A stretch of DNA of 64,000 nucleotides, from NCBI RefSeq assembly GCF_040183065.1, contig NC_091119.1, positions 107,969,763 through 108,033,762 on the forward strand, given 5' to 3'. The stretch is from Periplaneta americana. Taxonomy: Eukaryota > Arthropoda > Insecta > Blattodea > Blattidae. Under the pieces are notes generated by a model. It was not told the DNA's origin. It saw only the letters and a program-made list of their open reading frames with translations, and searched no databases. The translations under genes and the position numbers were made by a program. Positions 46,248 through 57,308 of the stretch are shown one piece after another; the first letter of the stretch is position 1, and every line of letters starts with the position of its first letter.

Positions 46248-46540
46248 TAAAAGTAAAAGTATCCCGTTTAAACGCCATAAAGGCGTGGAGGTGAAGCTCC
46301 ACGCTTTCATGATCTCGGCACTAGAATGAATTGGCGTATGGAACATCACGTTCCTATCACCTTTCATCCAGGGAAAGATCAGGTTGCGGTATTCAATTTG
46401 ATAGAATACTGAGTGAACCCTGGGGCCATTATGGAAGTTTTGACAACTAGAAATATACCACTACAACCCGACACTGAACCGGGAATTTTCCAGTCCATAG
46501 ACAGTTGCTCTATCAATAAAGTAGCCGGTCTCCATACTGA
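46165..46540 (-). mobile_element. tRNA-derived SINE with (TTA)n tail
   Basis: Read on the minus strand, a tRNA-like head (46455-46540, CTACTTTATTGATAGAGCAA) leads into blocks such as GGGAAAGATCAGG and CCACGCTTT on the plus strand. It ends at an 84-bp trinucleotide tract (AAT on plus, 46165-46248). The tract is therefore the SINE tail and not an independent microsatellite. Confidence 0.8.
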
Positions 46541-48439
46541 TAATAATTGTATTATGTCTGGTGTACATATTCACAAATTTTCTTTCTAATAAAGTGCATT
46601 GGAATGGAGAACTACTGTCCTTGGCTAGGATAAGCAGTCTTTTTATATATTATCATAAGATTTTGTATTTCATTTACTAGTCTTCGGCGTTTTTGACATA
46701 AATAAAGCCACATAAATAGTAATAATTATCTACATAATATTAACCGCGAGGTTTACGAAGTTTGAGTCCACTAAAGGCCTACAAACAAAATAATATCTTC
46801 TTATTTCAATATCCAGTTATGACAGATTTGTCACACAAAATAAATAATTTACAATTTTAACAGACATAACAGAAAATGATATTTTGGTATTTATGAAATA
46901 TTGTAAACAGACTGGATCAAGCACTGATCATAAATGGAAAATATTGACTGTTTTCCTATTCGCCAGAGTGTAGTGCAGTTGGCAACTCTGATCACTGTGT
47001 GCACCGACTTTATCGTAGTACGTAGTACACGATAGCTGGGTGCAAGATTGCCAATTTGTTGTCATGTTACCTTCCAGGGATTTTCTGATAGCAATGGTGA
47101 GGGACGTGTTTGACGTAACGCAGAATTATCTCAATTGTAGTTCGAACATTTCATCGCACAGGTATCATGACATCTATATGTAGCAATAATGCTTTAATTC
47201 TTTTATTTTTAACGTTAAGTGAGTTCACACCAACATACTATAATTATGGTAATTTACCATCATCATGTCATGCTGCACAGATTAGTCTTATAAAATGTAT
47301 TCTTGCTTCACAAAATTATGTCTTGGTCTTCCAATTTTCTTCGTTCTGTCATTTTAAAACAAAAAAATTAGTTTAATACCTTATTTGATTAGATTCATTA
47401 ACCATGTTCCAGCGAGCATTGTTGTCTTTGTAACTTTACTGTCCATCTGACTTGTTTTATAGCCTAATATTGTAACTTCTCTTGTGATCCTAGATTTTGA
47501 AGTCACTAATTACAGTAACTAAGTAATTACAATAGTATGTGTATCAGTAAATGAACATACATAACAATAGAAATAATAATAAACTAAGATACATTCATGT
47601 GCTACACAAACGACAATTAAACTTCTGAAGTATTGGAATAAAGGGCGCGAATTTTTATTTATGTGAAATGTGATTCATATGAGATTCCGAAGATATTAAG
47701 TAACGTAATAGTTTAATTAACTTCGAGACAGTGTCGCAATTTGAGACTTTTTAAATAGGACATTATTGGCCCGCAAATGTGCTTTTTCGTTAGCCCTAAT
47801 ATTCGTGTGTCTTATTTCTTCATTTTCGACAATCAATAATATGTTGCTCGTGCTGCCATGTAGGTTATAAAATTTACTATTTGGTATGAAGAAAAAGTAG
47901 TAGGGCCTATTGGCAGCATTGCTTGGCGCGAATTTTTATCACTGCCACCACTTCTTCTGCTTCTGCTTTCCATTGATGGCTCATGTCAGATGTTGGTTGT
48001 TGCGAATTGTAATCTGTGTAATAATTAATAAAACAATTATTACTGTATTTATAACAGAAGGAAGACAGTAGAATTACGACTCAGTTTCACGCTTTGCTAT
48101 GTCCCTCAAAGTACTGAAATGTCCCTCTTTTTTTGACACTCTTCTTCCTCATTTTTCACCTACGTAGGTGGTTACCTTAGTTATGACATTTAACAGAAAG
48201 TCTAGATGCATTACTTTTAAGATGACAACATTGGGTCCCTCTCAAATATTTCCATAAAATTTTAGTTCTGATTGTAAAAAACAATTAAAATTATGAGGTT
48301 TAATTAAAGACTGCGCATAGTGTGCAATAAATTATGAGAACATTTCAATAGTTGACACTTGGGATCGGTTTACAGTTTGTTTTTAAAAAGAAAACTCAAG
48401 AAAACATAATACGATGGCGCTACAAAACTATATTGTACA
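46541..48439. other. Intergenic, nothing recognised
   Basis: AT-rich sequence with no supported gene or repeat. Confidence 0.5.
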
Positions 48440-48446
48440 GTAGTAT

Positions 48447-48628
48447 CACAGTCTAATATATATAGTCACGAAGCTTGAGTTGTGAGGGCGCTAGGAACAA
48501 TATACTGTGCCGATACTATTTCGCATTGTCTGTAATGAGGCGATATCAGCGATCCTGGTGGTTAGCAACTATCTATGGATGCATATTTACTAGGTACTGA
48601 GCTTCGTGACTGTCTATACTAGACTGTG
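48447..48628. mobile_element. MITE family C, copy 3, 7-bp duplication
   Basis: 182 bp with ends CACAGTCTAATATATATAGT and ATACTAGACTGTG. Exact 7-bp duplications GTAGTAT at 48440-48446 and 48629-48635. It is inverted relative to copy 1, judged by the internal CTAGGAACA block. Confidence 0.9.
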
Positions 48629-48635
48629 GTAGTAT

Positions 48636-49289
48636 CCCTGATCAGGGATAGTATGCAGCTGGCCAGCTAAAATGTCATGTTGATATAAATAATGACGATT
48701 TGTTATAAAGTACTGCGATCAAAATTCAACTTGAAAGATTTTATCTTTGAAAAGGCTGGAACTCTCGGGTCGTTCAAGTGTAATTTTTTTGAGAATTCTG
48801 AATCAACATTAGCTATTCAAAAACAGCTAAAGGTACTGATTTATAGTTAGTGTGACCTAAGATCGCCGTTGAAATATGTGGCAAACAGAATTGGGAATCA
48901 AACTCGGATTAGTTCGGTTTGAAATCGGAAACATCCACTTAAGCGAAAGCGAAGGACACAATATATTGAAGTGCAGGATAATTTGAACAACAATAGCACC
49001 ACACGACTATGAAACAGTAAAGTCTACCATGTGTGATGTGAGAGATTGCGAACTTATCGTCTTGGTCCAAGAGTTACTGTGAGTCCAATGGAGAGCCTAC
49101 GGTACATAGCACTACCACCAGCAACGAATAACCACATATCAACGGGGTCCAAGTTAAGCGGCGCGGTTCGTAGGCGTCTCTACATTGGAGCAAGCCTGAA
49201 ATCTAAGAAAGAAACGGAGATGATGAAGAAAGAGGGGAATTATGATGACAAAATGAGTCCGAGGTCCAAAGCCGAAAGTTACCCAGCAA
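48636..49289. other. Intergenic, nothing recognised
   Basis: No gene. An open frame at 49046 runs into a SINE relic and has no recognisable protein. Confidence 0.5.
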
Positions 49290-49385
49290 TTCTGTTTCAG
49301 TTGGTTGAGAGAAAACCTCGAAAAAACCTCAACCAGGTAACTTGCTCCAACCAGGATTTGAACCCGAGCCCGCTCGTTTCAGGTT
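49290..49385 (-). mobile_element. SINE head fragment
   Basis: Inverse complement of the SINE at 49585: AAACCTCAACCAGGTAACTT and GGATTTGAACCCGAG (box B). Only the head part remains, just outside the hAT element. Confidence 0.75.
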
Positions 49386-49418
49386 ACTCCATAGCGATGG
49401 ACCTCCCTTGGATTAGAT

Positions 49419-50496
49419 CAGTGGTACTCACTAGAAATTCCTCAGAGAGCCAAAATGATAAATAATTTACCAAAAGCCACAATGCATTTCACAGTATTGA
49501 AACTTAATAGAATACGTGAATTTTTATTACTGTATTTAGAACGACTGCTGTTATTATTATTGTTTAAATATAAAATAATTAATACAGTCCACACCTGTGG
49601 AGTAACGGTTAGCGAGTCTGGCCGCGAAACCAGGTGGCCCGGGTTCGAATCCAGGTCGGGGCAAGTTACCTGGTTGAGGTTTTTTCCGGGGTTTTCCCTC
49701 AATTCAATATGAGCAAATGCTCATTTCACCGGCATTATCACCTTCATCTCATTCAGACGCTAAAAATAACCTCAGATATTGATAAAGCGTCGTAACTAAC
49801 CTACTAAAATAAACAAAAATAAATAACTAACACATAAGTTTGGTGTTCTTCAAATTTAAGGACGAACTCTGCTATTCTTCTGCAAAATCATATCAATACG
49901 AACAGGTTGATTTGTTGTTTTATTTCACCTGTAATCTGTTTTGAATTTTGGAAATTTAGCAAATAAAGTGTCGCATACAGCTAGAAGGCACTCCTTAAAT
50001 TCTGTGCTTCAATAAATAGCTTAATTTTTGCTACGTGATACGATGCATTTGTTGTCAATTCGTTTTCATGTATTACAGTGAAATACATTACTTTCTGTTC
50101 AGATATTACGGACATTTTTAACATTTTCAGTTTTTCTATTTTTGATTTAGAATGTTTCGGATATTTATCAACATTTTAATTCATGCTTTTGTAATATGTA
50201 TTCAGATAAAACATTTATAATCCATTATTATATCAAGACTTAAGAAACACATGAGACATGACTGCCTTTCTTTAAGAAAACAAATACGTGTCATTGTTAA
50301 ACACCTGTAGGATACTGTAGTAATGATGCAGGATAACTAAAGTTTCGTCTAGTTGCACATTATTACAGAAATAAAAAAAAAATAATTCTCAGAAAAAGAA
50401 TACTCTACAGTAGTAATAGTAATATTAATCCAAGAGCTTCAATAAATGTCTTTGAGAGTCGCATGCGGCCCGCGGACCGTGTAATGAGGATCACTG
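49419..50496. mobile_element. hAT-like element with GATTAGAT duplication, carrying a SINE
   Basis: 1,078 bp with ends CAGTGGTACTCACT and (inverse) CAGTGATCCTCATT. Exact 8-bp duplications GATTAGAT at 49411-49418 and 50497-50504. The right end has GCATGCGGCCCGCGGACCGT, a familiar hAT subterminal sequence. No transposase frame is visible; the SINE at 49585-49808 was inserted into it. Confidence 0.88.
49585..49808 (+). mobile_element. tRNA-derived SINE nested in hAT element
   Basis: Head CTGTGGAGTAACGGTTAGCG (box A), box B GGGTTCGAATCC at 49641-49652, body GGTTGAGGTTTTTTCCGGGG and GAGCAAATGCTCATTTCACC, then an A-rich end. Confidence 0.9.
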
Positions 50497-50504
50497 GATT
50501 AGAT

Positions 50505-51716
50505 ACTCGTCTAAAAAGTGTTTCCATTTATTGATTTAAATACATATCAACCATTTTAATTTTCTGTATTCTCGAATACTATCTTCCTTAGAGAACGCAT
50601 ATGCAATTGTGGATGGATCACTGGGCAACCTAGACCGCAGCGTAGGGCGAGTTTCAAAATTGTGAGAATTTTTAGTTCAAATTTATCAATATTGTAACGG
50701 CAAGAATATTCCTGTGTATGAAAATCTGTAATGCATATTTGAGAAGTGGTTCAGTGTTATGAAAAAAAGTGAAAAACTACTTGAGAAACTCTTCTATATA
50801 TTTGAGACTGTCCAGCTTGGCAGTTTTGCAGCAAATACTATAAAGTACATTCGTAAAAGAACTTGACGTCGATTATGTCACCCAAGGCTTTGTTGCCGTG
50901 GAAGCACGCGAAGTGGAATTATAAAAAATGGAGTTATCTATTGCAAATTTTGTAATATTGAAGATAGTACTGTTTTACAATTTGGAATTTGAAAACTTTC
51001 AGGATTCCAACTTACTTTTGCTTTTATTGTTTTCATGTGAACTACATTATTGTTGTTGATTCATTATTGATCCATTTGAGAGCAAGTAAAAGATCCCTTT
51101 TTTTTTACAGTGATTTTAAGTTACCATAAAGCGCATTCATAATCATTTTAATGAAGTTGCACGACATTCTGGGTTGAAGAGGGGACCCCCAAGCATTGCT
51201 GGCGTCTGGTCTAGAGCTGCAACATTTTAAGATTCCACTGTGTCCGTATTCATTGCTTTGTGCATAGTTCCTGTATATTTTCTTGAGAACTAATAATCTT
51301 GCTCCATACCATTTGAATCCGGCTACTTGTGATAGAATGTCTTAGGTTAGATCGGAATCCCCATGTAATTGATATAGGAACTTGACAAAAGCCCCTATTC
51401 TTAAAGAAGAATAAGAAGCGGGAAGAAGAAGAAAAAATGTTCCCTTCGAAATGAATTTAAATCATATCATGACACTTAAATAGCTATTTTCTTTCAAAAG
51501 AGATGTCGAACAAACGAACATCAGTTGTAGTTGTACATTAACTGACAGGCCTAAATCAGTGATATAGAGGCAGAAGATTGTTCTCACAAATTAATTACTT
51601 AATATTCATGGCAACATTACCTCTGATTGAGGTTCTGGTTGATATGTATACATTGTATACATCTATTATCAGGCAGTACATCTCACTTGACGATATGTAT
51701 CGGAGGAAGAACAATT
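50505..51716. other. Intergenic, nothing recognised
   Basis: AT-rich sequence with no supported gene or repeat. Confidence 0.5.
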
Positions 51717-51953
51717 GAAGGGTTCAGAACCGTAGTGGGCCAAGCGCCATATATTACAAACTTAGAAGACAAGAGTTAAAATTAAGTTATTACCATAATT
51801 CAATGGAAACATAAACCAAGTAATATAAAGTATGCATATTAAAACTAAATGATATGTAAATCTTCATTAAACTGTAGTATTCACTTAACTTTAACTCTTG
51901 CTTTCTCCGTTTTTAATAAATGGCGCTTGGCCCGCTATGGCTCTGAACTCTTC
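51717..51953. mobile_element. MITE family D, copy 2
   Basis: 237 bp, same ends as the copy at 37945. 4-bp flanks AATT at 51713-51716 and 51954-51957. Confidence 0.9.
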
Positions 51954-52016
51954 AATTGTTTGTATGCATCTGAAGTCTGATTAGTGGAATACGTAGCTAA
52001 TCGGCGTTGTATGCAT

Positions 52017-52145
52017 TGGAGGGGGAAAGAAACTGGCCACCCTACCCCGTTATCTCCTGGCCTAGTTGCTTCATGAGTGATGCCTTATTGGTGTTACTTA
52101 TGAGGTTCAAATCTGTCTTCGGACAGTTGACTAAACAACAACATG
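52017..52145 (-). repeat. Interspersed repeat family B copy
   Basis: Inverse complement of 11107-11228: CTGGCCACCCTA, GCCTAGTTGCTTCATGAG, CGGACAGTTGACTAAACAAC. Confidence 0.78.
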
Positions 52146-53282
52146 GCAACACTAAACAGTTACATTAATAAATATTTATAAGTTTTTATTTCTGTTCTGT
52201 CGGAAGAAATACAGTTCCAGCACTCGCACTCTGACTTTAAAACATACACGCTTGTGTTTTCTCTCGAGACAGATTGTGTACATCGCATTTTCTGTGGTAA
52301 TGCCACGAAAATGGGTGGGGGGCAATAGTAACCAAAATAAGGATTTCCCAAACTTGTGCTTATAAAGGCAAAGCACTCTTATGTAACAATTAGGAAACGT
52401 CTGTTTCACAAATTTTCATAAAATTTGTTGCTAATATTTATCTTGAGCACTAAATTAAAAAAATCCCATATATTAATGCTAATATTATTGGCAACCAAAA
52501 TTTCAGGGATTCCAGCACTTACAAGTAACTTTTCATTTAGCAAATCCTGAGCAATCTGATGAATAAAAACTATCTTTCTTAAAAACTAAATTTGAAGAAT
52601 TCGATGCATTACTATTAAAATTACTTTATAAATGCAAATTTTACGTTTTTTGATATATATAGTCAGTAGTTTGAAACTTTCGTAAAGAAATAACCAATTC
52701 AGTAAAAGCCTTAAATAAAGTTGAAGATAATTAAAATCGTTTAAAACTATTTGCACTATAACATTAAGAATAGACTGTAGAATCCCATAAAGACAAAGGT
52801 CTCCTGTAAGGATAAGAATAATTACAGGGATAGTTTATATTAACTCACTTAGTGAGCTAGTCAAAGTGAGATAGCCAATTTTAATTATACTCATTAAACA
52901 ATATATCTGTATAGATTGTACCTACATATCACAGTGTTTCAGAAGACCTATGAATATGTATAAATTTCACAGAAAGCTATTTAAGACGGCTCGTTTCTGT
53001 GCACTACTATCACAAGTGATGCTTATGACATCCCGTATTATTTGAATTAACTTTCCACAAGTGAACTTTCAGGCCTGGCGATACAGTAGTAATGACTCAG
53101 GAAGTTATCTAACGGTCATTAGATTGACATTGATTAACTCTAGTCAAATGGATTTCCCCGGCTGCCAGCAGTATTTTATTGTGAACGTTGCATAGAGAAA
53201 ACGGTAATCTATTTTAATTTGATATAACCAAAGCTTTTACCCCACCTTTTCACATTTTTTTTATCAAATTAAATAAGAAAAA
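52146..53282. other. Intergenic, nothing recognised
   Basis: AT-rich sequence with no supported gene or repeat. Confidence 0.5.
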
Positions 53283-53462
53283 TGGTGAACTGCTGTTGCA
53301 ATGAAACTTGGGAAGTTGAGAGAAACGGAAAATTAGTCCGGAAAAACCTCTCGAGCCGATACTGTCCGTCACAAGCATCATTCCTGTCAGCGCCGAGGAT
53401 TGAACACGAGTTCGCCGAATGATAAGACCACGCTCTACCACTGAGCTGCCGGAATGGATACA
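53283..53462 (-). mobile_element. tRNA-derived SINE
   Basis: On the minus strand: CCGGCAGCTCAGTGGTAGAG (box A region), GTGTTCAATCCTCGGCG (box B), then GGCTCGAGAGGTTTTTCCGG. The tRNA stems do not close well and a body follows, so it is not a tRNA gene. Confidence 0.72.
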
Positions 53463-53839
53463 ATATGTAACTACATTACACGTTTTCTTGATGTAATAGT
53501 AAGTTATAAAGACAAACAAATTATTAAAAGATTGCAGTCGATGTTGAAACTGTCAAGATTAATTTTAGCGGCGTGTCGTAAAATTCGCCCTACTTCTCCT
53601 AGTCATATTTAATGCCTATGGACTCAAAATAAGTAGACATGCCCAAGTCGCCTCTTTATATCACGCAGACCAATGTTAGTTTTAGAATACGAAAGGGAGA
53701 AATTAAACAAAAAAATAATTAAATTGTGAATTGTATAAATTTAGAGTCGTTCTAGTGAGGATGACTTTCTCAAGACTTCAACAGGAATAAACGCGCTTTG
53801 GTATTTCGTCCTATGTTAATACGTTATTTAATTGACATC

Positions 53840-54250
53840 GGTTCATTGAGACAGTCTTCGCGGCGGTGTCGGAAGAAACAGAGTGATGATCTCGAGGTGA
53901 AATTCCAACTCTCTCTGTACTCGGTACCGGCATGCAGTGAGTGAGAGCAGCGCCGACTGGCGAACAGTTGAAGGATGAGATTTTTCCTAGGGTTGGGAGA
54001 TAATTTTAGATATTTAAAAATAAGCAACAAACGCTGGATAGTGCCGTCAGTTTTTGTGAGCAGCCGGCAGACATATTAACTGATTCACACGGACAAGATG
54101 GCGGCTCCGCTCTGTAACTCGACACTCTTCCGCGCAATCCGCGCAGTCAATCGCGGCTCCATTTCCAGACGCGTCAGATCCGTCGAACTGTCTGAATGGT
54201 TCAGATCCAAATCACGTGAAATCGGTCAAGCACAAGATTGACTTACGTCA
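53840..54250 (+). promoter_or_regulatory. GC-rich, promoter-like segment with AAGATGGCGGC
   Basis: CpG-rich 54050-54230 contains AAGATGGCGGC at 54097-54107, the exact Pho/YY1 start-site element of many animal promoters. The ATG inside it opens a 47-codon frame (MAAPLCNSTLFRAIRAVNRG...), basic enough to look like a mitochondrial leader, but it stops with no clear donor. It could be an untranslated first exon. The TACA array starts 40 bp further on. Confidence 0.35.
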
Positions 54251-54289
54251 TTTCCCTGAGCGAATGAAAACGATCAAGTTTAGTAATAC

Positions 54290-55446
54290 ACTCATACATA
54301 CATACATACATGCGCGCATACATAGACTAGGCCTACATACATACATGCATTCATCTATCTATCCATCCATACATACATGCTTATACACACGCATACATAC
54401 ATAAATACATAAACTACATACATAGTACACATACATACATTCATACATATATACATACATGCACATACACACATACATACATATGTGCACATGCACATAC
54501 ATATATTCACACATGAATACAGGCATACGTACATACATACACACATGAATACATATATGCATACATGCACATACACACATACATACATACATTCATGCAC
54601 GTGCACATACACATAGGTTACATACATATAGGCCTATGCCTACTCATACATACATGCACATATACATCCACACATACATACACATACCCATACATACACG
54701 TACACATATTCACACATGCATACAGGCATACGTACATACATACATACATACATGAATACATATATGCATACATGCACATACACATACATACATTGCCTGC
54801 ACATGCACATATATACATTCATACACATGCACATACACATACATACATATAGGCCTATGCCTACTCATACATACATGCACATACACATATACATACATAC
54901 ATACATACATAATACATACATACATACAATAATTACATACATACACGCACATACACACATACATGCATACATACATATATAACACGTATATACAAACATA
55001 CATGCACATACACATATACTTGCATACATACATAGATACATAATAAATAAATACATAGATACATAATAAATACATACATACGTACATACAGACATACAAG
55101 AATACGCAGTCATACATACATACATGCACATACACACATACATACATACATACATAAATACATACACATATATACCATATATACACACATGCATACAGGC
55201 ATACGTACATACATACACATATTACATTCACATGCACATAGACACATTACATTCACATGCACATACACGCATTCATGCACATGCACATACACATCCATAC
55301 ATACATGTACATATATACATACATACATACATACATACATACATACATACATACATGCATACATGCATGCATACATACATACATACATACATACATACAT
55401 ACATACATACATACATACATACATACATAGGCATACATACACACAA
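54290..55446. repeat. 1.16-kb (TACA)n-based satellite-like array
   Basis: Mostly TACA units broken by GCACATGCACATA and similar variants. Landmarks recur: ACAGGCATACGTACATACAT at about 54518, 54721 and 55195, and AGGCCTATGCCTACTCATAC near 54629 and 54850. This gives a higher-order period of roughly 200-220 bp. The long open frames across it (Tyr-Val-Cys-Met and His-Thr-Tyr-Ile repeats) are artefacts. Confidence 0.9.
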
Positions 55447-57180
55447 TATTTTATTTAACAAATCCTATATTTTGCATAGGATAGAACTGCTGAAGTAGTA
55501 TAGTGATACAAAGAAAATCTTAAGAATGGCAGGAAATATCAAAGTATTCAGCAAAATCCTATCTCATAGTGTCACTGATCTGCAGGATATTCTGGGAATT
55601 ACACCTGATTTACGACTGGGATCATCTAATCATTGTTGAAAGATGTTGAAACTTTTCATAAGCTGGGATTAAACTGAATTGTAGTTATTTTTAATTAATA
55701 CTGGATCTAGAATTCAGGTGTCAGGTTAATAAATTTTAAGCTTATTGTTTTAACTGTGAAGATTTTTATACAGTGAAAATACTTGGGTGATGAAAATTGT
55801 GTCACGGCACAAAGATTAAGTGGCTCTTGTCGTTTGAAAAACTGAAATATTGGAGACTACCACTCCAAATAACTTACTTTCAGTCTGTCAGCTTGTAATT
55901 TCCATTTGACTCACCTGATGCATACTTTTTTTGTCTCTATAATTTACTTTATTAGAATATAGTTAACAATTTCCTTTGTATAAGATTAGGGTAAACAATT
56001 TGCTTTGTATAAGATTACGGTAACTACTATCTGCTCATACAGTAGTTAAAAATTCTGCATCGTCTTGTAGTATCTTTCACGTTTCAATTTCAGAAAGCCA
56101 GATGCATACAAAATATCGTCTTCGGTGATCGACGATAAGTAAAACATAGAGAGGCACATTGTATATTTACGACACATAAAGAATAATAAAATTTTAACGA
56201 GATTGAGAGAGTCACGTGCAAAATTAACTAGTTGTTTGTCATCCACATTAAGACTGCTGCAACGCAAATTTTCAGGTATTAGTATTACCAAATTACTGTT
56301 AAAATAGCCGTGAACGACTATATAGGACAAGTAGGTTTTTGTTGCGTCCCAAAATCAATTGTTGACAGAAGTTTTTGCAGTGGAGTGATTCTATTGATTA
56401 TTATCAGTGTTCTGTACGTATTTAAATAGAAGAGAGAGAGAGACTTGAAAGTTGCTTGGAATGCAACTTTTCAAAAGTACTTCAGAGGATAGTAAGGATA
56501 GAATGTGGGTTGAGGTGTCATCCCTCTATATTCCTTATCTGGCGTGTAGTCAGGTCTTCACATTATTATGTTCCTACCACAGAAGTAATGCAGGTTTTAG
56601 ACATGTCTCCCATCCCAGAAATGAGATTTATCACTGCAAAATTTGGAGAAGTGAAGGAGATGTAGGTGAACATATCTGCAGACGCTGCATTCTCAAAACC
56701 CACGTGTGCTGTAAGATTGATGTTTAAGACAATACTGTGGAACATTTCCATCATGGAGCAATTCAGTTTCACAATAACAAATGAAATCATTGCTTAGCCT
56801 CTTACTAAACTTTCTATGGCTATTATTAGGGTTACAATTATATCCATGGACATGCCAAAGCCAAAGTTTCTAACAGCGGGATAGTATACATTGGCCTTAT
56901 ATCTGGGACGCCCGATTATCCCAAGGTTCTTCGTGGTCCTGAATAGTACTTTTAAATAAACAGAACAAACTGCTATCTGTCTTTTTCTCTCACCAATTCA
57001 TAAAATTTAATTTTTACCGACGATTTTATACGTGGAAGACACAGATTCAAATTCCGATAGGTCCAAGGAGATTTTTTAATGTTATAAGATTGTTGTGTGC
57101 AAGTTTTCTCGCGCTATTCCCGTTCTCTCTGCCATAATACTACATATTTATGGTGTTTAGTGATCTTGTGCTTACTAAGA
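55447..57180. other. Intergenic, nothing recognised
   Basis: Several 60-95 codon frames exist, but none has a recognisable family, splice context or composition suggesting a gene. Confidence 0.5.
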
Positions 57181-57184
57181 TTTC

Positions 57185-57308
57185 TACAGTATCAGAGGTT
57201 CACGGGTTCGAACCCGGCCGAGGATGATAAAAATCACTGGCATGGCATCCTTCGAAAAGCAAATGAATGTAAGAGACCCACATCAAAAAGTTGCAGCACG
57301 TAAAATAG
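57185..57308 (+). mobile_element. 5'-truncated SINE
   Basis: CACGGGTTCGAACCCGGCCG (box B), then ATGATAAAAATCACTGGCAT and TTGCAGCACGTAAAATAGCC, matching a common insect SINE body; box A is missing. Confidence 0.75.

Noticed and set aside
53383-53462. Functional tRNA gene
   Set aside because: Box A and box B exist, but the stems do not pair well and a SINE body follows. The same applies at 10553, 20170, 35028, 45118, 49585 and 57185.
55320-55440. CRISPR-like array of regular repeats
   Set aside because: There are no unique spacers; the units are a simple tetranucleotide repeat in a eukaryotic genome.
54355-55498. Long open frames on both strands of Tyr-Val-Cys-Met and His-Thr-Tyr-Ile repeats
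   Set aside because: They are forced by the TACA tetranucleotide array, which rarely makes stop codons. No start context, splice site or family supports a protein.
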